From the NCBI GenBank assembly GCA_013695775.1, contig JACCZV010000233.1, positions 1 to 9,154 of the forward strand: a stretch of DNA of 9,154 nt. Reading direction: 5' to 3'. Below the pieces are notes generated by a model that saw only the letters and a program-made list of their open reading frames with translations, was not told where the DNA came from and did no database searches. Source of the stretch: Chitinophagales bacterium (GTDB lineage Bacteria > Bacteroidota > Bacteroidia > Chitinophagales > UBA10324). The translations under genes and the position numbers were made by a program. Of the stretch, positions 1-5,797 are shown piece by piece (position 1 is the stretch's first letter; each line of letters begins with the position of its first letter).

Positions 1-220
1 GACTATCTGAATCTTCCATTTTAAGAATTTTTGTTTCGTCACAAGACACAAGATAGAAATATCTCATTCCTGGGCAAGTCCTGAATAAATTAGGTGAGAA
101 CGGCTGGGTTTATGTGAGCTTGCGGCGATATTAAGACTTCCACTTATAGATACTTTACATTATCTTGTTTTTTTGATAGTTAGAATTTAGCAAGCAGTGT
201 TTTAAAAAATAATAATTTCA

Positions 221-246
221 TTTCTTTTGGTTTGATCCAAAAGAAA
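221..246. repeat. Perfect 10-bp inverted repeat with 6-nt loop
   Basis: TTTCTTTTGG (221-230) and CCAAAAGAAA (237-246) are exact reverse complements separated by TTTGAT. No T-run follows on either strand, so this does not look like a standard intrinsic terminator. It sits in a gene-free stretch. From memory, similar TTTCTTTTGG/CCAAAAGAAAC sequences followed by AGATCAAGGC are scattered between genes in Bacteroidota genomes. That makes a dispersed repeat the most likely identity, but this is inference. Confidence 0.75.
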
Positions 247-320
247 CAAAAGATCAAGGCTTTAGAAAAACAGAAGCGCTGCCCAGCCTCCCCGCGGAAA
301 ATCAAGACTTTTGTTAAAGG
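221..320. repeat. Possible dispersed intergenic repeat element
   Basis: The inverted repeat at 221-246 is followed by AAAGATCAAGGCTTT (249-263) and, after a more GC-rich patch, by the similar AAAATCAAGACTTTT (298-312). On the minus strand both read as a CTTGAT core in AT-rich surroundings. The GC-rich patch between them (about 273-297) contrasts with the AT-rich flanks. This ordered arrangement without coding capacity fits a non-coding dispersed element. The boundaries are approximate and copy number cannot be judged from one window. Confidence 0.35.
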
Positions 321-457
321 GCAGTATTAGTTGGATGCGGCGACTGCTATGCACCATTTTTCCTTTTGCCTTCCCGCCTTTTCTCTGCTCTTGCTTCTGT
401 TTTCCAAAGGCCAGCCATCACCAGACAATTATTTTAAAATTCCTTTATTTATATTAG

Positions 458-479
458 AAAAAAAATTATTGATAATTTT
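458..479 (-). terminator. Candidate AT-rich terminator after the rhomboid operon
   Basis: AAAATTAT (462-469) and ATAATTTT (472-479) form a perfect 8-bp inverted repeat around a 2-nt centre. Read on the minus strand, the second arm runs into an uninterrupted T-run ending at 458. The site lies about 75 bases past the stop of the last minus-strand gene. Position and orientation fit an intrinsic terminator. The stem has no G or C and a very tight loop, so the hairpin would be weak and the call stays tentative. Confidence 0.3.
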
Positions 480-553
480 CGAAATAGCTTTTAAGAGTTG
501 CAGCCCACCTGAAATATAAAACAGGGGTCGCTTTAAACATCAATAATGCTTCA

Positions 554-1462
554 TCAATCTTCTTTACTTACCTGAAACAGAAACTCTTTCTCCTCTTTTG
601 TCAAGGAGTCGTAGCCGTCATGTGCGATCTTATCAAGAATTGAATCAAGTCTGTCTTGCTTAGTTGGAACATTTGTCGCTTTGTGAATAGTAGCTTTTAC
701 AGGCTTTTCTTTGGTGCGGTGTGCCACCTTCATTGTTTTGCCAGGTCTGAACATGTTAACCGTCTCATCAACCAACCAGTTTATCCCGGTAGATAAATCT
801 CTTCCCTGTTGCATTTGTCGAATGAACACAAAACCAAATAATGCACCACCCAGGTGAGCAATATGGCCGCCTGCATTTGATGATGGAATGCTGATGAAAT
901 CGAGCACCACCGTAAAAAGTGCGATCCACTTAATCTTCACAGGACCGAGGAAGAGGAGAAACATGGTATAATCAGGAACAAGTGTAGCAGCCGCAACCAT
1001 AATTGCCATTGCGCTCGCAGAGGCACCCCAGGCACGGGCTTCAGGGAGGGCTGCATGAAATACGGGGAAAAGCTGATAGCATATGATAAACAACAGGGCA
1101 CCAGAAAATCCTCCAAGCAAATAAATCGGAAATATTTTCCTGTTGCCTACAAATTCAGTAAGAATTTTTCCAAACCAATAGATGACGAGCATGTTGAACA
1201 GGATGTGCATGACTTCACCATGGGTAAACATGTAAGTGACGATGGTCCACGGGTGGTAAAGCAGGCTTTTTATGTCAGAGGGTACTGCTAAATACTCACT
1301 GTAATAGTAAGAGCCAAGAGGCTGGCCGGCGAGCCAGAAGAAAAGGCGTGCTACCGCAATTATCAAAAAAACCGCGATATTGATTACGATCAGTTGCTGT
1401 ACTGCTGTATTGCTGCGCAGAATCGTACGCTTTATATCCTGCCATAGTGTATTGTTGCTCAT
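554..1462 (-). CDS. Rhomboid family intramembrane serine protease with C-terminal soluble tail
   Basis: This 302-residue protein is a GlpG-like rhomboid, which cleaves transmembrane segments of substrate proteins inside the inner membrane. Six hydrophobic segments are visible (about residues 23-45, 70-98, 110-133, 144-162, 165-190 and 198-216). The HxxxN motif is H86-N90. The catalytic serine is S148 in a GASA version of the GxSx motif, and the catalytic histidine is H203 in AHLGGALFG. The dyad is therefore complete. After the last membrane segment comes a basic linker and a short acidic/helical tail (about 266-302) containing LDSILDKI and SLTKEEKEFL. From memory this resembles the small domain (DUF6576-like) often found on Bacteroidota rhomboids. 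The ATG overlaps the stop of the upstream rhomboid in TGATG, which supports both this start and translational coupling. The substrate is unknown. Confidence 0.93.
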   Translation of the reverse strand: MSNNTLWQDIKRTILRSNTAVQQLIVINIAVFLIIAVARLFFWLAGQPLGSYYYSEYLAVPSDIKSLLYHPWTIVTYMFTHGEVMHILFNMLVIYWFGKILTEFVGNRKIFPIYLLGGFSGALLFIICYQLFPVFHAALPEARAWGASASAMAIMVAAATLVPDYTMFLLFLGPVKIKWIALFTVVLDFISIPSSNAGGHIAHLGGALFGFVFIRQMQQGRDLSTGINWLVDETVNMFRPGKTMKVAHRTKEKPVKATIHKATNVPTKQDRLDSILDKIAHDGYDSLTKEEKEFLFQVSKED

Positions 1463-1464
1463 CA
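1460..1464 (-). promoter_or_regulatory. TGATG stop/start overlap coupling the two rhomboid genes
   Basis: On the minus strand the TGA stop of the upstream rhomboid (1464-1462) and the ATG of the downstream rhomboid (1462-1460) share one A. Such junctions usually mean that a terminating ribosome re-initiates on the next gene. This predicts linked expression of the two proteases, possibly at a near-fixed ratio. Confidence 0.8.
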
Positions 1465-2283
1465 GAAGAAATCAGCTCGTCGGTTTTTATTCCAGTATTT
1501 CACCATCAGGAAACCAATCAGTGCGCCACCGATATGAGCAAAGTGGGCCACTCCATCCCTCGCTCCTGTGAATCCTGCATACAACTCAAATAACGCATAG
1601 AAAATTACAAAGTACTTGGCTTTCACCGGAAGAAAAAAATAAACATACAAGCGCATGTTTGGAAATAAAAGCCCAAATGCCACCAACACTCCGAAGACTG
1701 CACCTGATGCACCTACAATGGGTACATCGGCAAATATTTTCAGAAAACTGTTGGCAAGCTCTTGAGATTGGTTGATGAAGGCAGGTTCATTAGGATTTAT
1801 TTTCCAGTCGTTGATGAAGCTCTGTACGCGGCCCATATCAACCAGATAATCATAACGCGATGCAAATGTGGCAAACTCCGGTATGCCCGGATTGAGCTGA
1901 TAACTGTTTACAGCTTGTTGTAAATCATTAAACTGCCATGCTGCTACCCCTAAATGCAAGAACGCTCCGCCAAATCCACAAGCGAAATAAAAGATGAAAA
2001 AACGTTTAGGTCCCCACACATTTTCAAGCGCGCTTCCGAACATCCACAAAGCAAACATATTAGAAAAAATATGCATAAAACTTCCATGCATGAACATATG
2101 AGTCACCATCTGATAAGGTGCAAACAGACTTGAAGTGAAAAAGTGAAGGCCGAGCAGGTTAATTAAATCGAAGTGATAATTTGTCAATACAATAGAGGCC
2201 AGGAATAACAATCCATTGATGATCAATAAATTTTTAACCACCAGCGGTAGGATGTTGAAACTCTGAGGCCGTAAATTCTGCAT
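1462..2283 (-). CDS. Rhomboid family intramembrane serine protease with long extramembrane insert
   Basis: This is a 273-residue rhomboid protease of the inner membrane. The HxxxN motif is H71-N75. The serine motif is the classical GASGA with S193, and the catalytic histidine is H250 in AHIGGALIG. Hydrophobic segments lie near residues 17-34, 57-84, 94-116, 188-207, 210-238 and 244-262. Between the third and fourth segments is a hydrophilic stretch of about 70 residues (117-187) that is absent from the compact GlpG fold. It is likely a soluble domain or loop that could recognise substrate or a partner. The protein ends soon after the last membrane segment, unlike its neighbour. It lies 141 bases downstream of mutL on the same strand and overlaps the next rhomboid by one base. 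Two tandem rhomboids after mutL is, as far as I recall, a common gene order in Bacteroidota. Confidence 0.93.
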   Translation of the reverse strand: MQNLRPQSFNILPLVVKNLLIINGLLFLASIVLTNYHFDLINLLGLHFFTSSLFAPYQMVTHMFMHGSFMHIFSNMFALWMFGSALENVWGPKRFFIFYFACGFGGAFLHLGVAAWQFNDLQQAVNSYQLNPGIPEFATFASRYDYLVDMGRVQSFINDWKINPNEPAFINQSQELANSFLKIFADVPIVGASGAVFGVLVAFGLLFPNMRLYVYFFLPVKAKYFVIFYALFELYAGFTGARDGVAHFAHIGGALIGFLMVKYWNKNRRADFF

Positions 2284-2312
2284 GATTAAGGATGCGTTAC
2301 CGGATGGATGGC

Positions 2313-2332
2313 GAAAATAGAAAATAGAAAAT
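2313..2332. repeat. Short tandem repeat: 7-mer GAAAATA, about 2.9 copies
   Basis: GAAAATA occurs at 2313-2319 and 2320-2326, followed by GAAAAT (2327-2332). The array lies about 30-50 bases upstream of the ATG of the first rhomboid gene, in the mutL-rhomboid gap. On the minus strand it reads as TATTTTC units. The last one, TATTTTCG, is one base away from the TAnnTTTG -7 element, so the array could lie in a promoter or 5' leader. Confidence 0.7.
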
Positions 2333-2347
2333 TGGAATGGCAGTAGT

Positions 2348-2363
2348 CAGCCGAACAGCCGAA
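2348..2363. repeat. Perfect tandem duplication of 8-mer CAGCCGAA
   Basis: CAGCCGAA is present twice head to tail (2348-2355 and 2356-2363) in the gap between mutL and the rhomboid pair. It could be a recent slippage product or a pair of half-sites for a regulator. The sequence does not discriminate between these. Confidence 0.7.
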
Positions 2364-2424
2364 TGACCTTTATACCCGTTACACAGGGTAAATCATATGA
2401 CAATCTCCCTTTAGCGAGGTGCCT

Positions 2425-4272
2425 TTAGTCGCGGCCTTTTTGAAAAAGTTTCTCAATATCATTCAAATAAAAGGTCACCATTGTGTGATGACCTTCAGGA
2501 GTCAAATAGGGTGTTTCGGAGGCAAAAAGCTGATCAATCAGATTCTTCATTTCTTTCTCTGAAAGTAGTTCACCACTTTTTATCGAAGCTTTTTTTGACA
2601 TCGATAATGCAAGCTGATGGCGTTTATTCAGCTTTATATTCGACTGACTATTTTTGAATTCATCAAGCATCTGTTCAATCAACTCGCGCTGATCCCCATC
2701 TTTAATATCGGGCGGAATGCCATGCACGACGAATGAGCTGCCCCCAAACTCCTGAATATCGAAACCTAAAGCAGAGAACTCCGGCAACAATACCCTGAGC
2801 AATTCCACATCACCGGCATTGATGTGGAGGGTTTCAGGAAATAGCTGCTGTTGCGTTGTGAGGTTGTGATGTTCCAATCCATTCAAATATTTTTCATACA
2901 AAATTCTTTCGTGTGCCGCTTGCTGATTTATGAGGATGAATCCCGATTTTATCTGGCAAACGATAAAGCTGTTGTGCAACTGAAATGGAGCGTTTTGCCA
3001 TTCAGAGAAATTTTCAATGGCTGCCTGATCTCCGGATTCAACTTTTTCTAATTCACTTGGTATCGTCACGGTCTGCCCACCTTGGTTTTTGGCTATCTCA
3101 TATAACTGTTCCCAATTCCGGAGGTTAGAGCGTTGGTCAGCATACTCTTTGGGACGGTTGATGATTTTTTCCTTAGCAGGAAATGTAGTCAGTTCACCAG
3201 AGGCACCCGGTTTGGAGGGCGTTGAAAAAGCTTCCACCCGGTCAAATGCTGTTTCGCGGTCAAAGTCGAGTGTAGGAGTAATAGAATATTTCGACAATCC
3301 TCTTTTAACAGCCGCATTCACAAAAGCATATACTATCCGCTCGTCCTCAAATTTTATCTCCTGCTTGGTGGGATGTACGTTGATGTCGATACGTGAGGGA
3401 TCAATGTCAATAAATAGAATGTAAAGGGGAAACGAATCTTTTGAAAGCAATTGCTCATACGCATTAATCACTGCATGATTAAGATAATTGTTGCGGATAA
3501 AGCGCCGATTGACAAAGAAAAACTGCTCCCCCCTTGTCTTCTTAGCTGTATCAGGCTTACCTATAAATCCGAAAATGTCGACAATGTTTGTCTGCTCTTC
3601 TACCGGCACAAGTCTTTCATTATACTGGTTACCAAAAACACTTACGATCCTTTGCCGTAGATTTTCAGGTGCAAGGTGAAATACCTGCATTGCGTTGTTG
3701 TGCAATTCAAATTGAACTGAGGGGTTTGCCAGGGCGATGCGCTGAAATTCATCTATGATGTGCCGGGTTTCAACGGTGTTGGCTTTCAGGAAATTTCTGC
3801 GCGCCGGCACGTTGTAAAACAAATTCTTTATGGCGATGGAGGTGCCATCTGCTGCCTGTGCAGGCTCCTGCCGTTTTACCTCTGCACCTTCAATGTCGAT
3901 AAGGGTGCCAAGAGAATCTTCTCGCCGCTTGCTTTTCAGCTCAACCTGTGCAATGGCTGCAATAGATGCCATGGCTTCACCCCTGAAACCCATCGTGCGA
4001 ATGGAAAACAGGTCATCTATCGTAGAAATTTTTGAAGTGGCATGTCGCTCAAAGCACATCCTGGCATCGGTTTCAGACATGCCGCAACCATTGTCTATCA
4101 CCTGAATCAGTTGCTTGCCCGCATCTTTTATAATTAATTTTATTGAGGTGGCACCGGAATCGAGCGCATTTTCCATAAGCTCCTTCACTGCCGAGGCAGG
4201 TCGCTGTATCACCTCACCGGCAGCAATCTGGTTGGCAATAGAATCAGGGAGCTGATGAATGATGTCGGGCAT
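2425..4272 (-). CDS. mutL: DNA mismatch repair protein MutL
   Basis: MutL is the ATPase that links MutS mismatch recognition to strand removal. This 615-residue protein has the normal two-part layout. The N-terminal GHKL ATPase shows KELMENALDSGA (catalytic E31, Mg-binding N35), DNGCGM (60-65), RHATSKI (76-82), FRGEA (96-100) and NVPARR (154-159). It is followed by the transducer domain with FVNRR and INVHPTKQEIKF. A variable linker covers about 331-425, and the C-terminal dimerisation domain starts near 428. The C-terminal domain is recognisable, but its endonuclease metal-site motifs are altered: the DQHA equivalent is NQQA (449-452), the usual Cys-containing ACR-type motif has no Cys (about 557-567), and the CPHGRP equivalent is TPEGHH (591-596). 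Length is normal for the family. The ATG has a TACCTTTG element only a few bases upstream, so the message may be leaderless or nearly so. Confidence 0.97.
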   Translation of the reverse strand: MPDIIHQLPDSIANQIAAGEVIQRPASAVKELMENALDSGATSIKLIIKDAGKQLIQVIDNGCGMSETDARMCFERHATSKISTIDDLFSIRTMGFRGEAMASIAAIAQVELKSKRREDSLGTLIDIEGAEVKRQEPAQAADGTSIAIKNLFYNVPARRNFLKANTVETRHIIDEFQRIALANPSVQFELHNNAMQVFHLAPENLRQRIVSVFGNQYNERLVPVEEQTNIVDIFGFIGKPDTAKKTRGEQFFFVNRRFIRNNYLNHAVINAYEQLLSKDSFPLYILFIDIDPSRIDINVHPTKQEIKFEDERIVYAFVNAAVKRGLSKYSITPTLDFDRETAFDRVEAFSTPSKPGASGELTTFPAKEKIINRPKEYADQRSNLRNWEQLYEIAKNQGGQTVTIPSELEKVESGDQAAIENFSEWQNAPFQLHNSFIVCQIKSGFILINQQAAHERILYEKYLNGLEHHNLTTQQQLFPETLHINAGDVELLRVLLPEFSALGFDIQEFGGSSFVVHGIPPDIKDGDQRELIEQMLDEFKNSQSNIKLNKRHQLALSMSKKASIKSGELLSEKEMKNLIDQLFASETPYLTPEGHHTMVTFYLNDIEKLFQKGRD

Positions 4273-4276
4273 AACT

Positions 4277-4284
4277 CAAAGGTA
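4277..4284 (-). promoter_or_regulatory. Candidate Bacteroidota -7 element (TACCTTTG) at mutL
   Basis: On the minus strand TACCTTTG matches the phylum consensus TAnnTTTG exactly and ends 4 bases before the mutL ATG. Transcription would normally start a few bases downstream, at or next to the start codon. I see no clear TTTG -33 box at the usual distance; the upstream stretch there is T-rich only. An exact 8-mer match with six fixed positions can occur by chance, so confidence is moderate. Confidence 0.4.
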
Positions 4285-4336
4285 ATTAAGACCCATGAGG
4301 TTTCTTAAAAACTGTGATATATGGAATACAATCGAA

Positions 4337-4358
4337 GCCGTCCTAGCGATAGGCAGGC
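4337..4358. repeat. Small GC-rich imperfect hairpin between queA and mutL
   Basis: GCC (4337-4339) and CCTA (4342-4345) pair with TAGG (4350-4353) and GGC (4356-4358), leaving a 2-nt internal loop on each side. On the plus strand the terminal loop is GCGA, a GNRA-type tetraloop. The segment is clearly more GC-rich than the AT-rich gap around it. No T-run follows on either strand that would make it a textbook terminator. It could be a remnant or unit of a dispersed repeat. Confidence 0.4.
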
Positions 4359-4387
4359 AGTTTTAAATTGAGCACTCTCGAATAGGT

Positions 4388-4422
4388 AAACAAAATTGGA
4401 AGTGTATGACGGAGATACTTCC
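4388..4422 (-). terminator. Candidate terminator of the queA-like gene
   Basis: On the minus strand GGAAGT (4422-4417) pairs with ACTTCC (4403-4398) across a 13-nt loop, followed directly by the T-rich run AATTTTGTTT (4397-4388). The site starts about 26 bases after the stop of the queA-like gene, in the correct orientation. The stem is only 6 bp and the T-run is interrupted, so the hairpin is of modest strength. It supports, but does not prove, separate transcription of queA and mutL. Confidence 0.4.
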
Positions 4423-4447
4423 GGCACACTCTATTATTCCTTATTAT

Positions 4448-5689
4448 TCATTTCCTCCACAACAGGCTTCCGTCACCATAGCTTAAGAACCTGAAGCTGT
4501 GATCCATAGCATACGCATACACCTTCTTCCAATCATCACCGATAAAAGCTGCAATCAATAAGAGCAACGTGCTTTTCGGCAGATGGAAATTGGTGATCAA
4601 TCCATCTACTATTTTAAAGTTATAACCAGGTGCAATGATCAGCTTGGTTTCTCCTATCAGTTGACTCGACTTTTTTTTACTGAGGAATTTTAAGACAGCA
4701 TTTAAAGAATCCAGAATAGAAACGTGGTAACTATCTAAGGTTTCGTAAGGCTCCCATTGATCTACAAAGACCGGTAGATCGATGAAATCTTTATCAGGTG
4801 TCTTCAGCAGTTTCGTACCCAGCCAATACAGGCTTTCCAGAGTGCGACAGCAGGTTGATCCTACTGCTATTACCGCTTGGTCTTTTCTTGATAGCAATCG
4901 GACGATCATTTCTTTTCGAATTACAAATTGTTCTGCATGCATTGCATGATCACTCATTAACTCCGACTTCACAGGCATAAATGTGCCCGCGCTTACATGC
5001 AGGGTTATGAAAAGAGGATGAAGGTCTTTCTCATTCATACCATGAAATAACTTTTCTGTGAAATGCAATCCTGCAGTAGGTGCGGCAACAGATCCATCCT
5101 GAAATGCATAAACGGTTTGATAGCGCTCCGCATCTTCAGCATCCGCTTTGCGTTTGATATAGGGTGGCAGCGGAACAAAGCCGGTAGCTTCCAGCACCTT
5201 GGAAAAAGACAGGGACTCAGGCTTCCATGAAAAGTGAACAAGAAAATCATTTTCTATTTTTCCTTTTAGCTTTACCTTTACCTGTAGTATTCCTTCTTCA
5301 TCCCCCATTTTTATTTTTCTGGAAAGGAAGTCTTCACGCCACTTCTTCACATTTCCAACCAAACACCGCCACTCACATTCGCTGTGCTGAAAGATAGCTA
5401 ACTGCATATCACGAAATGGTGATACCGGCTCAAGCAACAATATTTCGATTTCGGCACCTTGCTCATTTTTAAATAATATTCGTGCATGGATAACTTTGGT
5501 GTCATTAAAAAAAATCATAGCACCTTCCGGAAGATAGCTGATGATGTTGCTGAAAATATCTTCCTTCACCTTCCCTGCATGATAAACTAAGAGTTTCGAC
5601 TCGTCCCGTTCTGCCAGGGGCTGTTGAGCTATGCGGTCTTGGGGCAGCACATAGCTGAAATCGCGGATGGATAAGTCTTTCGGATGCAT
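4448..5689 (-). CDS. queA: QueA-like S-adenosylmethionine:tRNA ribosyltransferase-isomerase (long form)
   Basis: QueA transfers and isomerises the ribose of S-adenosylmethionine onto preQ1 in tRNA to give epoxyqueuosine, in the cytoplasm. The family signature is clear: RIAQQPLAERDESKLL (19-34), FNDTKVIHAR (61-70), APTAGLHFT (203-211), HVSAGTFMPV (231-240), MHAE (250-253), GSTCCRTLE (277-285), TNFHLPKSTLL (366-376) and FLSYGDGSLL (401-410). At 413 residues it is longer than typical QueA (about 340-360). Most of the excess is a stretch at about 290-345 between the CRTLE motif and GETKLIIAPGY. I place the start at the ATG at 5689, whose product begins MHPKDLS. An in-frame TTG at 5707 would add six residues, but it lies inside a perfect -7 promoter element, so it is unlikely to be the start. 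The protein could be a paralogue with shifted specificity alongside a standard QueA elsewhere in the genome. Confidence 0.88.
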   Translation of the reverse strand: MHPKDLSIRDFSYVLPQDRIAQQPLAERDESKLLVYHAGKVKEDIFSNIISYLPEGAMIFFNDTKVIHARILFKNEQGAEIEILLLEPVSPFRDMQLAIFQHSECEWRCLVGNVKKWREDFLSRKIKMGDEEGILQVKVKLKGKIENDFLVHFSWKPESLSFSKVLEATGFVPLPPYIKRKADAEDAERYQTVYAFQDGSVAAPTAGLHFTEKLFHGMNEKDLHPLFITLHVSAGTFMPVKSELMSDHAMHAEQFVIRKEMIVRLLSRKDQAVIAVGSTCCRTLESLYWLGTKLLKTPDKDFIDLPVFVDQWEPYETLDSYHVSILDSLNAVLKFLSKKKSSQLIGETKLIIAPGYNFKIVDGLITNFHLPKSTLLLLIAAFIGDDWKKVYAYAMDHSFRFLSYGDGSLLWRK

Positions 5690-5704
5690 CTGTTTAAATA
5701 AAAT

Positions 5705-5712
5705 CAAAGGTA
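5705..5712 (-). promoter_or_regulatory. Candidate Bacteroidota -7 element (TACCTTTG) at queA
   Basis: TACCTTTG on the minus strand is an exact TAnnTTTG match, identical to the one in front of mutL, and lies 15 bases upstream of the chosen ATG at 5689. Transcription starting a few bases downstream would give a 5' leader of roughly 10 bases and would exclude the in-frame TTG at 5707 from the message. I do not see a matching TTTG -33 box about 19-21 bases upstream. Confidence 0.45.
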
Positions 5713-5797
5713 GCAGGTCATCGCTTATTTGTCCCTGTTGAAATATTACTTTTCATTTTATCATTTTGGCAGTGCCAGTATTTAATTTTACCCGCTT
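5713..5797. promoter_or_regulatory. Divergent intergenic region between queA and the GH3 fusion gene
   Basis: This gap separates two divergent genes and should carry promoters for both. Toward the plus-strand gene, TTG at 5738-5740 followed by an 18-base spacer and the TATCATTTTG stretch starting at 5759 approximates the -33/-7 pattern, but the spacing inside the -7 box is off by one base. TACTTTTC at 5747-5754 is a second near match. No Shine-Dalgarno-like purine run precedes the ATG at 5798, which is usual for this phylum. Confidence 0.3.

Larger units (their letters stand above)
1..553. other. Gene-free left flank of 553 bases
   Basis: I see no convincing gene here. All plus-strand frames stop within the first 60 bases. 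The only open stretch of any size (331-519) needs a TTG start and gives a low-complexity Leu/Phe/Lys-rich peptide with no recognisable domain. What the region does hold is an inverted repeat with attached CTTGAT motifs (about 221-320), a palindromic AT-rich site followed by a T-run on the minus strand (458-479), and a 10-bp palindrome at 431-440. At the extreme left, an ATG on the minus strand at 19-17 could be the start of a gene reading out of the window. Only six codons are visible, so I do not call it. Confidence 0.6.

Noticed and set aside
1..24. Possible end of a plus-strand gene entering from the left (frame closes at TAA, 22-24) or start of a minus-strand gene at 19-17
   Set aside because: Only six or seven codons are visible for either, which cannot be told from chance.
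331..519. Open frame of 62 codons on the plus strand in the left flank
   Set aside because: It starts with TTG, gives a Leu/Phe/Lys-rich low-complexity peptide with no domain, and has no supporting promoter or neighbour.
2373..2390. TACCC/GGGTA hairpin after mutL
   Set aside because: The stem is only 5 bp with an 8-nt loop and no T-run on the minus strand, so it is too weak to call a terminator.
3089..3424. 111-codon open frame on the plus strand inside mutL
   Set aside because: It lies wholly antisense to a well-conserved MutL coding region; the translation shows no family features.
3760..4105. Two overlapping 91-codon plus-strand frames inside mutL
   Set aside because: They are antisense to the GHKL ATPase domain of MutL and have no recognisable content.
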